Assembly (NCBI GenBank): GCA_018824925.1
Contig: JAHJFH010000274.1
Span: forward strand, 1 to 20,125
Reading direction: 5' to 3'
DNA: 20,125 bases
Origin: Thermoplasmatota archaeon
Lineage (GTDB): Archaea > Thermoplasmatota > E2 > DHVEG-1
Both the position numbers and the translations under genes were made by a program. The notes under the pieces are model-generated. The model saw only the letters and a list, made by a program, of their open reading frames with translations, did not search any database and was not told where the DNA came from. Shown in pieces: positions 1-7,604 of the stretch (the first letter of the stretch is position 1; each line of letters starts with the position of its first letter).

Positions 1-744
1 CTCATCAGCAAAAAAAGTATACAACAGAAAGATAGCTAATACAATACTAAGCAACGATTTTGGCAGCTGAATTCGTTCACCTAAATCAAGGATTTTCTCC
101 ATTATTTTTAACCCAAGATATAAAAATAACAAAAAGAAAATGATTATTTTAATACTAATATAAATCGGCGAGTCAACACCGAGAAAAAACGCGAGTAACA
201 CAATCCCAATAACATCATCAATAACCGCAGCACCGAGTATTGTCGTCCCAACATCAGTATCAAGCACATTCATATCAAGTAAGGTCCGAACCGTTACACC
301 AACCGAAGTAGCAACAAGAATCAACCCAATAATCATGCTTTCCTGCAAACTAAAATGAAAAAGAAATCCAACGATAATACCTAAAAAAAAGGGGACAATA
401 ACCCCTCCAACCGCAGTTAAACTCGCGCTCCGACCCATTTTTCTTAATTTTCCCATACTGGTTTCAAGCCCAGAGATAAACAGCATAAACAAAATACCCA
501 ATTCTGCAAATACATGAAATTCTTCAGAGGTAAAATCAAGATTCGGGATTGTAATTTGTAAACTAACTAAACTGATAGTTTGTCCGGAAAAAAACCATAT
601 ACCCAGGCCACCAAGAACAAGACCTGCGATAATTTCACCGATAACCGCAGGTTGTTTCATACGGTCAAATAAGTACCCAAAGAATCGAGCAAATAATAGG
701 GCTAATGCAATGAGAAGAATAACGTCGACAAACGTATAGATCAG
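1..744 (-). CDS. Kef-type (CPA2) cation:proton antiporter, N-terminal part, cut by window edge
   Basis: Integral membrane antiporter of the monovalent cation:proton antiporter-2 family, exchanging Na+ or K+ for protons. About 248 codons are visible and the C-terminus lies beyond base 1. The translation is almost entirely hydrophobic helices. It carries family hallmarks: MKQPAVIGEI near residues 29-38, FAELGILFMLFISGLE near 79-94, and AAVIDDVIGIV near 172-182 with the paired acidic residues (D176, D177) expected in the ion site. It follows the CBS protein directly on the same strand, so the two are probably co-transcribed and the CBS protein may sense nucleotides for the transporter. The start is odd. 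The frame is closed upstream by a stop and offers no ATG, GTG or TTG before the conserved Met29. The best-placed candidate is a CTG at 744-742 that overlaps the TGA of the CBS gene. Family call sure; start unsure. Confidence 0.88.
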   Translation of the reverse strand, partial: MIYTFVDVILLIALALLFARFFGYLFDRMKQPAVIGEIIAGLVLGGLGIWFFSGQTISLVSLQITIPNLDFTSEEFHVFAELGILFMLFISGLETSMGKLRKMGRSASLTAVGGVIVPFFLGIIVGFLFHFSLQESMIIGLILVATSVGVTVRTLLDMNVLDTDVGTTILGAAVIDDVIGIVLLAFFLGVDSPIYISIKIIIFFLLFLYLGLKIMEKILDLGERIQLPKSLLSIVLAIFLLYTFFADE

Positions 745-1238
745 CCTTCTTCATCAAAGGTTATATCATGATATTGAGTTGCATCATAAAATTTTCGAAT
801 CAATTGATTCAAAGTGATCTCACCAACGATAATATTATCGTCAAGGACTGGGAGACGACGAAGTCGATATTTTGTCATTTTCTGAAGAACGTCATTGATT
901 TTTTCGTTCTGTGCACACGAAATTAAACGATAACACATAATGTCAGCTGCATTGTTAGCTGTTCCATGTTGAATTGATTTAACATCTGGCATCCCAAACA
1001 TATAGGATGGGAGGGTTTTTGGTGCAAGAATAGATAATACATCATGTTCTGTAATAACACCAACTAACTCTTTTGATTCCTTGTTTTTAACGACCCAGAT
1101 ATGGTTTCGTGCTCCAAGGATATTAAGGACGGTTTGTATATCATCAGTTTCTTCTATGAGGGGAAGATCCCAAACACGACGATCCATGACCTGTTGAACT
1201 GTAAGGCTATAAAAATCTGGGATAAGTCGTTTTGGCAT
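741..1238 (-). CDS. Two-CBS-domain protein next to antiporter
   Basis: A 165-residue soluble protein made of one CBS pair: CBS1 about residues 12-75 (ending LVGVITEHDVLSIL) and CBS2 about residues 97-155 (RRLPVLDDNIIVGEITLNQL). CBS pairs of this type bind adenosine nucleotides or S-adenosylmethionine and act as regulatory modules. There is no catalytic domain. Its TGA stop overlaps the probable first codon of the Kef-type antiporter, so translational coupling and a role as a separate regulatory subunit of that transporter are likely by inference. The ATG at 1238 lies about 27 bases from a TATA-like box, so the mRNA may be leaderless. Domain call firm, ligand unknown. Confidence 0.88.
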   Translation of the reverse strand: MPKRLIPDFYSLTVQQVMDRRVWDLPLIEETDDIQTVLNILGARNHIWVVKNKESKELVGVITEHDVLSILAPKTLPSYMFGMPDVKSIQHGTANNAADIMCYRLISCAQNEKINDVLQKMTKYRLRRLPVLDDNIIVGEITLNQLIRKFYDATQYHDITFDEEG

Positions 1239-1260
1239 ATAGACTGGTAAAAAATTGGTG

Positions 1261-1269
1261 GTATTTAAG
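1261..1269 (-). promoter_or_regulatory. TATA box for CBS-antiporter operon
   Basis: On the minus strand the box reads CTTAAATAC. Its centre (about 1265) is 27 bases before the A of the ATG at 1238, which predicts transcription starting at or next to the start codon. Confidence 0.5.
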
Positions 1270-1277
1270 TCTGGTCC

Positions 1278-1290
1278 AAAACAAAAAATT
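1278..1290 (-). terminator. Oligo-T terminator after the surface-protein gene
   Basis: Just past the stop codon at 1297 the minus strand reads AATTTTTTGTTTT. Archaeal RNA polymerase stops at such T-runs without needing a hairpin. It lies immediately upstream of the CBS gene promoter. Confidence 0.4.
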
Positions 1291-1296
1291 TTATTC

Positions 1297-2580
1297 TTAG
1301 GTGTTTTTTTCTTGATTTTTATGTTTATTTTTTAATTTTTCATCAACCTTGCAGCGAATTTCATCAATCCCTTCAAACCATTTATCGGCTTTCTGTTGAT
1401 CGATTTTTCCAGTAAGGGAGTCGATTTTATAGCGAATATCCTCAGTGCCCTGGAACCATTCATAATGGGTAGTTTTATGTCGTGGGATTATATGATTGAT
1501 TTTTTGTTGTGGTGTTAAGTGGTCTGGTTCTTTTTTCTCTTGTTTTTGAACATGAATTCTGATTTCTTCAACGTGTGGACTTCTACGTGTAGGAGAGGGT
1601 GTATGTTGAGAGTATTTTAGTGGTGATGGCATAGGCGTTTTTTCATAGGATTTCATATCATTAGAATCTCGTGTTTGTATTGTTGGTGGGTGGTTTGGTG
1701 TTTGTATCGTGTGGTTTCTGTTTTGTGGAGGAACGTATTGTTTCTGCGGGGCTGGTTCAAGTGGGTGATGTATTTTTACGTGGGGGGTGTGGTTGTATTG
1801 TCGGTTGCGTACCATGACATAGAGAATTGCACCGATGACTGATAATATCGCGAGTATGACGGGTATGATGTCGGAGAATTCTGTTGAAATCTCTCCGAGG
1901 TAGGTGTTCGGGAGGTTTTCGACACGGATGTAAGTGGTTCCAGCGGCGTAGCCCTCCTTTACGGCGATGATGTTTTGTTCAGAGTCGTAGGTGACGGAGG
2001 GGGCGGGTACGTAGGCTATACCTTTTTGGTTGGTCATTGCTGTTGCGGTTTCGGTGCTGACGCAGTCGAGATAGATGAGACAGTCAGAAATTGGGGTATG
2101 ATGGTGATCGGTGACTGTGACGGAGAAGCTTTCATCTTCTTGTACGATAACGCGGTCTGTGGTTAGAGTGAGGGCTCCTTTTAAGATAGTGACTGGGGTT
2201 ATCGAGGTGGTAAAACCTTCTTTGGTTGCGGTAATGCAAAGTTCTTTTTGTTGGGGGGTGTAGGTTGGTGCGGTGATGGTGATGTAGGGGAGGCTTTGTG
2301 AGGTGCAGTAGGTTTCATCACTGGTTCCGATGGTGATGGTGACGTTGTAGGCGAAGGTGACATTGTCTTGTTCGGTGATAGCAACATCATAGGTTGTACC
2401 TTCAATGAATATGGGTTCATCGAGAGGTTCCCATGAGGGAGTATTTGCTTCGAAAAGATAGATGGTTAGTTCGGGTAGTGGTGCAGCTGATGGTATGATG
2501 ATAAAGAACACGTTTAATATCTGTAGGAGAAGAATGAATACAGTGATTTGGTGTATGATTTTTTTGGGTATGATGTGCAT
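1297..2580 (-). CDS. Membrane-anchored surface protein with His/Pro-rich cytoplasmic tail
   Basis: A 427-residue protein that I cannot assign to a named family. Visible parts in order: a hydrophobic N-terminal segment (about residues 9-33) that looks like a signal peptide or anchor; a Thr-rich exported region (about 35-230) with beta-sandwich-like stretches such as GIAYVPAPSVTYDSEQ, resembling carboxypeptidase-regulatory or Ig-like repeats; one clear transmembrane helix (about 238-257, PVILAILSVIGAILYVMV); then about 170 residues of predicted cytoplasmic tail rich in His, Pro, Gln and Lys. The tail ends in a tandem motif, WFQGTEDIRYKID (375-387) and WFEGIDEIRCKVD (401-413), 26 residues apart. 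The ATG at 2580 follows AGGAGGG with short spacing. Possible roles are surface sensing or attachment; none is shown by the sequence. Confidence 0.75.
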   Translation of the reverse strand: MHIIPKKIIHQITVFILLLQILNVFFIIIPSAAPLPELTIYLFEANTPSWEPLDEPIFIEGTTYDVAITEQDNVTFAYNVTITIGTSDETYCTSQSLPYITITAPTYTPQQKELCITATKEGFTTSITPVTILKGALTLTTDRVIVQEDESFSVTVTDHHHTPISDCLIYLDCVSTETATAMTNQKGIAYVPAPSVTYDSEQNIIAVKEGYAAGTTYIRVENLPNTYLGEISTEFSDIIPVILAILSVIGAILYVMVRNRQYNHTPHVKIHHPLEPAPQKQYVPPQNRNHTIQTPNHPPTIQTRDSNDMKSYEKTPMPSPLKYSQHTPSPTRRSPHVEEIRIHVQKQEKKEPDHLTPQQKINHIIPRHKTTHYEWFQGTEDIRYKIDSLTGKIDQQKADKWFEGIDEIRCKVDEKLKNKHKNQEKNT

Positions 2581-2796
2581 GTTCCCTCCTAGGGTGTGAT
2601 GGTGGGTGATTGATTGGTTTGGGTAGGTATTGTGAGCCGTGTAGTGCTTGTCTCCTCACCAGCACATGTTATACTCTGTGATTTTTGTTATTTAAAAATT
2701 TTCTGTAATTTTGTCTGAAATGGTAAAGTGTCACTATCCATCGACTCCTTTGTTGTTACCATGGTTATGTATATGGTTTTTTGTTTATTGATTTTT

Positions 2797-3855
2797 CTAG
2801 ATTTTTTGGAGTTGTTGTTTCAGTTCAGTTATGACATCGATGGGTGTTGGATCTATTTGCCGAAGGATTGCTAGATAGCAGCTGATATAATCTCCAAATA
2901 ATAATAGGGAGATCATTTTCGCAAGACTACTTTTTCCTTTTGGATAGATTTCATGGACAGTGCGTGCGGTTTCTTTAAAAAGGGTTTTCATAAATTCAAT
3001 GCGTGTGGTGAGATAAATAGTTTCAAATGAGCGATCTCTGAAAAGGATAACCGAAAAGTGTTGTGAAGCTTTGGGGTTACTGCTCCAGCCAACAATATCA
3101 TTATGAGTACATTCTGGTAGGGTATCATCTCGAGCGATTAGTTTACTATTTTCATTAAATTGATACCGCCAGCGTGTGGCTATGGGGGTATAGACTCCCC
3201 ACCCATAGATCTGTGGAATTGCTCCAAAGAGGACACGGGCGAATTGTTTCGCCGGATTTTTTGCTTCTTCAACTTGTGAGTTGTTCTCACTGATGATTTC
3301 CTGTGCGGTGGTAATTGCTTCGATGATGTCTGGTTCAATTTGATGCGTGAGAATACCTGTTTTTTGTAACACACCTATTAAGGAGAACAGTAGATACGCA
3401 ATTGCTGCTCGTGGTTGTAATCCACCCGGTATTTTAATGGTGGTAATATTTCGTTTTTCAGCAAGTTCTTCAAGTTTTCCTCCAGAGGTAATGCAGATGA
3501 TACTACATTTTTTTTGATGCGCTATTTTAAAGGCACTGATGGTTTCCTCGGTGTTTCCTGAATAGCTGATAAAGATGGCAAGGGTGTCCTTTTTTACCCA
3601 TTTTGGGAGGTCATAGTCACGGTTGAGCACAAAAGGAATATCGAGTTTATCTCGTAAGAGTGATGCCACAATTTCTCCAGCTATACCTGAACCACCCATA
3701 CCCGTAATGATTACATTATCAACTTTGATAAGTTTGAAGATATGAATGGATGTGAGGTGCTCTCGAATATCCTTAATATAAAGTGGAAATTTATCAATAG
3801 TCTGGAGCATTCCAGCGGCATCAATTTTCCTAAGAATTTCTGGATCATCCAACAT
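2797..3855 (-). CDS. Bifunctional phosphoglucose/phosphomannose isomerase (SIS-domain, archaeal PGI/PMI type)
   Basis: Cytosolic isomerase that interconverts glucose 6-phosphate, or mannose 6-phosphate, with fructose 6-phosphate, feeding glycolysis/gluconeogenesis and mannose-nucleotide synthesis. The 352-residue product has two SIS-like halves. Seen in it: NVIITGMGGSGIAGEI (47-62), SYSGNTEETISAF (97-109), GGLQPRAAIAYLL (144-156) and LPECTHNDIVGW (246-257), which carries the Glu and His of the family active site. Length is normal for this family. An upstream in-frame TTG at 3888 would add 11 residues, but the ATG at 3855 gives the family-like beginning MLDDPEILRKID and has AGGT 7 bases upstream, so I chose it. 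It is divergent from the amidohydrolase gene, with a palindrome between them. Confidence 0.9.
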   Translation of the reverse strand: MLDDPEILRKIDAAGMLQTIDKFPLYIKDIREHLTSIHIFKLIKVDNVIITGMGGSGIAGEIVASLLRDKLDIPFVLNRDYDLPKWVKKDTLAIFISYSGNTEETISAFKIAHQKKCSIICITSGGKLEELAEKRNITTIKIPGGLQPRAAIAYLLFSLIGVLQKTGILTHQIEPDIIEAITTAQEIISENNSQVEEAKNPAKQFARVLFGAIPQIYGWGVYTPIATRWRYQFNENSKLIARDDTLPECTHNDIVGWSSNPKASQHFSVILFRDRSFETIYLTTRIEFMKTLFKETARTVHEIYPKGKSSLAKMISLLLFGDYISCYLAILRQIDPTPIDVITELKQQLQKI

Positions 3856-3880
3856 ATGCGTACCTATTTTCTTGATGATT

Positions 3881-3904
3881 TTTCTCAAACAAGTTTTTGA
3901 GAAA
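3881..3904. promoter_or_regulatory. Perfect 9-bp dyad in divergent promoter region, possible operator
   Basis: TTTCTCAAA (3881-3889) and TTTGAGAAA (3896-3904) are exact inverted repeats separated by six bases. The dyad sits at or just downstream of the predicted transcript start of the isomerase gene, about 26 bases beyond its TATA box. That is where a repressor dimer would block the polymerase. A 5'-UTR hairpin is the alternative. Confidence 0.5.
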
Positions 3905-3926
3905 CAGGAGATATGTTGTACTGTAC

Positions 3927-3937
3927 AAATATATTTC
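3927..3937 (-). promoter_or_regulatory. TATA box for PGI/PMI gene
   Basis: The minus strand reads GAAATATATTT, centred near 3932. This predicts a start near 3906 and a leader of about 50 bases that would contain the 3881-3904 dyad. Confidence 0.45.
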
Positions 3938-3961
3938 TATACCAACTGGAAAGCTAGGTTT

Positions 3962-3970
3962 CTTATATAG
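3962..3970 (+). promoter_or_regulatory. TATA box for amidohydrolase operon
   Basis: CTTATATAG is a near-consensus archaeal TATA box. Its centre at 3966 lies 26 bases before the ATG at 3992 but only 14 before the ATG at 3980. This favours a leaderless mRNA beginning at 3992. Confidence 0.65.
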
Positions 3971-3991
3971 GGGTAGAATATGTATTTGTGT

Positions 3992-4999
3992 ATGCAGTAT
4001 GTAGCTGGCGATATACTCACACTAGGGGGTTTCAAAGAAGGGTATGTTGGATACACAAATAAGGGAATAAACATTATAGAACAGGGAACGTCTCCAGAAT
4101 CACCAGTATGCCAAGGCTATATTGTACCACCCTTTGTTAATAGCCATATACATGTTGGTGATGCATTTATACGCCAGCAGCATAAATTGATTCCTCATGA
4201 TTTACAGACTACGGTAGAACCACCTGATGGACTGAAACATCAGTGGTTAGCGCAAGCATCATCAAATGAAATTATTACAGGAATGCAATGGACAATACAG
4301 GAAATGAAACGTCATCATATTAACTGGTTTTGTGATTTTCGAGAAGGAGGTATTGCAGGTGTTTCGCTTCTTTCACAAGCACTACAGTCCAATCAGATAA
4401 ATAGTGTAATTCTAGGTAGACCTACAGGACTTTCCTATCATAAAAAGGAGATCGAAAATCTCCTATATCAGACGGCAGGGATTGGGATTAGTAGCATATC
4501 AAATTGGGATTATTCTGAGCTTGAAAAACTAGCGAGGTTTGTGCATTATAAAAAAAAACTTTTTGCACTGCACGCTAGCGAAGGTATCCATGAAGACATT
4601 GATTTGATTCTTAATTTACATCCAGATTTTCTCGTACATATGAACCAGGCAACAGCTGCTGATCTTGAACAGGTTGCTGCAGAGAATATACCGATTGTGC
4701 TATGCCCCCGTTCCAATCATTATTTTGGACTTCAACCCAACTATCAACTCCTTAAACACACTACTATCACACTGCTCCTTGGCACAGATAACACCATGAT
4801 TGTTTCCCCAGACATGCTTGCTGAAATCCGATTTATTCAATCACAAACTAACCTGTTTTCCATTGAGGAATTGTTAAATATGATAACATATCAGCCGAGG
4901 AAAGCTTTAAATTTGGATGACTTTATTCCTGCTCTCAATTTCCCGCGTTCCTGTATTGTTCTGGATTATCAGTCCTTGGAACCTCTCATGGAAATATAA
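3992..4999 (+). CDS. Amidohydrolase-superfamily deaminase/hydrolase
   Basis: A metal-dependent TIM-barrel hydrolase of 335 residues, related to the cytosine deaminase / S-adenosylhomocysteine deaminase / atrazine chlorohydrolase branch. Metal ligands are visible: HxH in VNSHIHVGDAF (H52, H54), H194 in FALHASEG, H216 in LVHMNQAT, and D266 in LLGTDNTM. LCPRSNHYFG (about 237-246) is also typical of this group. The exact substrate cannot be read from the sequence; a nucleoside or base deaminase is plausible. An ATG four codons upstream (3980) is possible, but the TATA box position puts the transcript start at 3992. It is first in a plus-strand run with the CBS protein (18-base gap) and glycyl-tRNA synthetase, so these are probably co-transcribed. 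Confidence 0.85.
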   Translation: MQYVAGDILTLGGFKEGYVGYTNKGINIIEQGTSPESPVCQGYIVPPFVNSHIHVGDAFIRQQHKLIPHDLQTTVEPPDGLKHQWLAQASSNEIITGMQWTIQEMKRHHINWFCDFREGGIAGVSLLSQALQSNQINSVILGRPTGLSYHKKEIENLLYQTAGIGISSISNWDYSELEKLARFVHYKKKLFALHASEGIHEDIDLILNLHPDFLVHMNQATAADLEQVAAENIPIVLCPRSNHYFGLQPNYQLLKHTTITLLLGTDNTMIVSPDMLAEIRFIQSQTNLFSIEELLNMITYQPRKALNLDDFIPALNFPRSCIVLDYQSLEPLMEI

Positions 5000-5017
5000 T
5001 GGTTCAAGAGGGAAACC

Positions 5018-5872
5018 ATGAAAGTCGAAGATACAATGTCAAAAGAACTTATTGTCGCCTATGTACCCGGTACAATTCGAGATGCCTTAAAAACACTCGC
5101 TAAACATAATGTATCAGGAATGCCTGTTTTGAAACGTGAAACAAAAACCGTTGTTGGTGTTGTCACTCGTAATGACATTTTTAAAAACCCTGATGAGGAG
5201 CAACTTGCTCTTATTATGAGTACCGACCCCATTGTTATTAATAAGGATCAGGAACTTGTCGATGCTGCAAAACTACTCTATGAACATCGCATTCATGGAA
5301 TTCCTGTGGTCGATAAACGTAAAAACCTTGTCGGCATCATCAGCCCCGCTGATATTCTCAAAGCATTACCCAAAGAATATGATGATGTCGTAGAACACTA
5401 CTTCACCCCTAATCTTGTACCAATATACCAAGAGACCCCTATAACAATAATCATGGAAATAATTAATATCACCAGTGAAACTGCCTTACCTATTCTTAAT
5501 GACGATCGAAAACTCGCAGGAATCGTTAGTGAGGGAGATTTGTTTAAACTTAGCCATATTAAAGAAAGCGTATCACAAACTAATATCGGCATGGGTGGAG
5601 ATGAAGATGAATGGACCTGGGAAGGAATTCGTGATACCGTCCGCTTATATTATTCCACGACCCAGGTGAATTTACCCCCAGTTCCCGCGAAAGAAGTCAT
5701 GGTCACTAAGATTATAACAGCATCAAAAAATACCCCAATTTCTGAGGTAGCAAGAAAAATGTATAAAAACAACATCAGTCACATCCCCGTGGTGAATTCA
5801 GATAATCGATTAATCGGCATGGTAACGGACATTGATCTGATGAAATGTATGTGGCAAAGCTGCATGAAATAA
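5018..5872 (+). CDS. Four-CBS-domain protein
   Basis: A 284-residue protein made of four CBS motifs, that is two Bateman modules. Boundaries are roughly residues 5-58 (ends VVGVVTRNDIF), 62-116 (ends LVGIISPADIL), 120-175 (degenerate, ends LAGIVSEGDLF) and 224-280 (ends LIGMVTDIDLM). A polar linker with GMGGDEDEWTWEG lies before the last one. There is no enzymatic domain, so a ligand-binding regulator is the likely role, sensing adenosine nucleotides or S-adenosylmethionine. The third domain is the most diverged and may not bind ligand. The ATG follows GAGGGA at a good distance. It lies between the amidohydrolase and glyS on the same strand. Confidence 0.9.
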   Translation: MKVEDTMSKELIVAYVPGTIRDALKTLAKHNVSGMPVLKRETKTVVGVVTRNDIFKNPDEEQLALIMSTDPIVINKDQELVDAAKLLYEHRIHGIPVVDKRKNLVGIISPADILKALPKEYDDVVEHYFTPNLVPIYQETPITIIMEIINITSETALPILNDDRKLAGIVSEGDLFKLSHIKESVSQTNIGMGGDEDEWTWEGIRDTVRLYYSTTQVNLPPVPAKEVMVTKIITASKNTPISEVARKMYKNNISHIPVVNSDNRLIGMVTDIDLMKCMWQSCMK

Positions 5873-5915
5873 CTAGAAATAATACAATTCTTTTTCTAAA
5901 TTGGAGTATCCTAGC

Positions 5916-7565
5916 ATGCCACAAGACGTGTACAATAAACTTATGATGTTAGCCAAGCGACGAGGTTTTATATATCCCTCCTTTGAAATCTATGGTGGTG
6001 TCGCTGGATTTTATGATTATGGGCCATTAGGATCACAGCTGAAACACAACATTGAGACCATCTGGCGACAGTTCTATTTATTGAAAGATTCTTGTGTGGA
6101 AATTCACACCCCCACTATCACTTTATATGAGGTGTTAAAAGCCTCAGGACATGTAGAAGAATTCACGGATCTTACCGTTGAATGTAATAAATGTAAGCAT
6201 GCATTTAAGGTTGAAGATCTTGTAAAAGCTGGTGTCTCTGCTGAAGAGGCAGTTCAAAACGGAGATGTATCCTGTCCTGATTGTGGTACAACTTTTACCG
6301 AAGCACATCCGGTGAATTTAATGTTTAGCACCTATATCGGAATAGGTACTGGGCGACCAGCATTTCTCAGACCAGAGACCGCCCAGGGTATCTTTACCAA
6401 TTTTCATCTGCTCTATCGCTATTGTCGAGAAAAACTCCCATTTGGAGTGATACAAGTAGGAAAAGGATTTCGAAATGAAATCTCACCACGGCAAGGTACT
6501 CTTCGACAGCGTGAGTTTGCTATGGCAGAAGCAGAGGTTTTTTTTGATCCAGAAAATAAAAATCATCGTAATTTTCCTGATGTAAAAGATAAAATCCTTT
6601 ATCTGTTTGATAATGAAAAAGAAATGAAGCTTAGTTTGAAAGATGCTGTTGATCAGGGCGTCATTAACAATCAAGCCCTTGCCTATTATATGTATCTTAC
6701 TCAAGATTTTTTACTGACCGTGGGTATCAATCCGAAGAAATTTCGGTTTCGGAAACATGGTGGTGATGAACTTGCACATTATGCACGGGAGTGTTGGGAT
6801 GCAGAGTTATTAAGTGAACGATTTGGTTGGGTAGAATGTGTTGGCATTGCAGATCGTTCTGCCTATGATCTTACTGCCCATATTGATGCCTCGCATGTTG
6901 ACATGTATGCCTTACGAAAATTTCCTACACCAAAGGAAATAACTGTCAAAAAAGTTTTGCCTAATATGGGAAAACTCGGACCGTTATTTAAAAGGAAAGC
7001 AGGGGCAATCCAGAAGGCTCTTGAGGCAATGACAACGGTTCCAAAGCACCCACTTATACTTACCATTGATGGTCAAAAAATATCGGTTCCATCTGAGTGC
7101 TATGAAGTTGTCGAAACCATTGAAAAACAGGTAGGTGAACGATTTGTCCCGCATGTGATTGAACCTTCATATGGTATTGATCGAATCATCTATTTTGTTT
7201 TAGAACATAGTTTTGAGGAAATCCAGAAAAAGGATGAGGAATATCGGGTGTTACATCTTGACCCCCGGGTAGCTCCTTTGAAAGTTGGTGTGTTTCCTTT
7301 AATTTCAGATGAACGATTGGTGGAACAGGCGATGGATATTGATCGATTGTTGCGGGATGCGTTGCTGACTACCTTTTATGATGAAGGGGGCACAATTGGT
7401 CGTCGGTATGCCCGTATGGATGAGGTGGGTACACCGTTATGTGTTACTGTTGATCATCAAAGCCTTGAGGATTTAACCGTCACAGTCCGAGATCGTGATT
7501 CAACAGAACAAGATCGGGTTCCGGTTGATACTCTCATCGCGTATCTTAAGAAACGTCTTGGGTAA
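5916..7565 (+). CDS. glyS: Glycyl-tRNA synthetase (class II, archaeal/eukaryotic dimer type)
   Basis: Charges tRNA-Gly with glycine in the cytosol. The 549-residue protein has the expected order: N-terminal YGGVAGFYDYGPLG, a zinc-binding insertion with CNKC (90-93) and CPDC (120-123), RPETAQGIFTNF (from about 152), class II motif 2 FRNEISPRQG (185-194), motif 3 around PSYGIDRI (about residue 430), and a C-terminal anticodon-binding domain starting near VAPLKVGVFPL. It looks complete. A TTG at 5901 would extend it by five residues, but that TTG lies inside the ribosome binding site (TTGGAG, 5901-5906). The ATG at 5916, nine bases downstream, is the better start. The 43-base gap to the CBS gene suggests shared transcription. 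It ends convergently with the protease gene. Confidence 0.97.
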   Translation: MPQDVYNKLMMLAKRRGFIYPSFEIYGGVAGFYDYGPLGSQLKHNIETIWRQFYLLKDSCVEIHTPTITLYEVLKASGHVEEFTDLTVECNKCKHAFKVEDLVKAGVSAEEAVQNGDVSCPDCGTTFTEAHPVNLMFSTYIGIGTGRPAFLRPETAQGIFTNFHLLYRYCREKLPFGVIQVGKGFRNEISPRQGTLRQREFAMAEAEVFFDPENKNHRNFPDVKDKILYLFDNEKEMKLSLKDAVDQGVINNQALAYYMYLTQDFLLTVGINPKKFRFRKHGGDELAHYARECWDAELLSERFGWVECVGIADRSAYDLTAHIDASHVDMYALRKFPTPKEITVKKVLPNMGKLGPLFKRKAGAIQKALEAMTTVPKHPLILTIDGQKISVPSECYEVVETIEKQVGERFVPHVIEPSYGIDRIIYFVLEHSFEEIQKKDEEYRVLHLDPRVAPLKVGVFPLISDERLVEQAMDIDRLLRDALLTTFYDEGGTIGRRYARMDEVGTPLCVTVDHQSLEDLTVTVRDRDSTEQDRVPVDTLIAYLKKRLG

Positions 7566-7604
7566 CTAATTTATTCATGAAAATTATAAAGATGTATTCT
7601 GTTG

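Noticed and set aside
2690..2764. 24-codon minus-strand frame (begins MVTTKESMDSD) upstream of the surface protein
   Set aside because: No ribosome binding site, no correctly placed promoter, and it overlaps the likely TATA box of the next gene; too short to judge.
3856..3888. TTG start for the PGI/PMI gene at 3888
   Set aside because: The extra 11 residues are not family-like, the region overlaps the palindrome, and ATG 3855 has a better upstream context.
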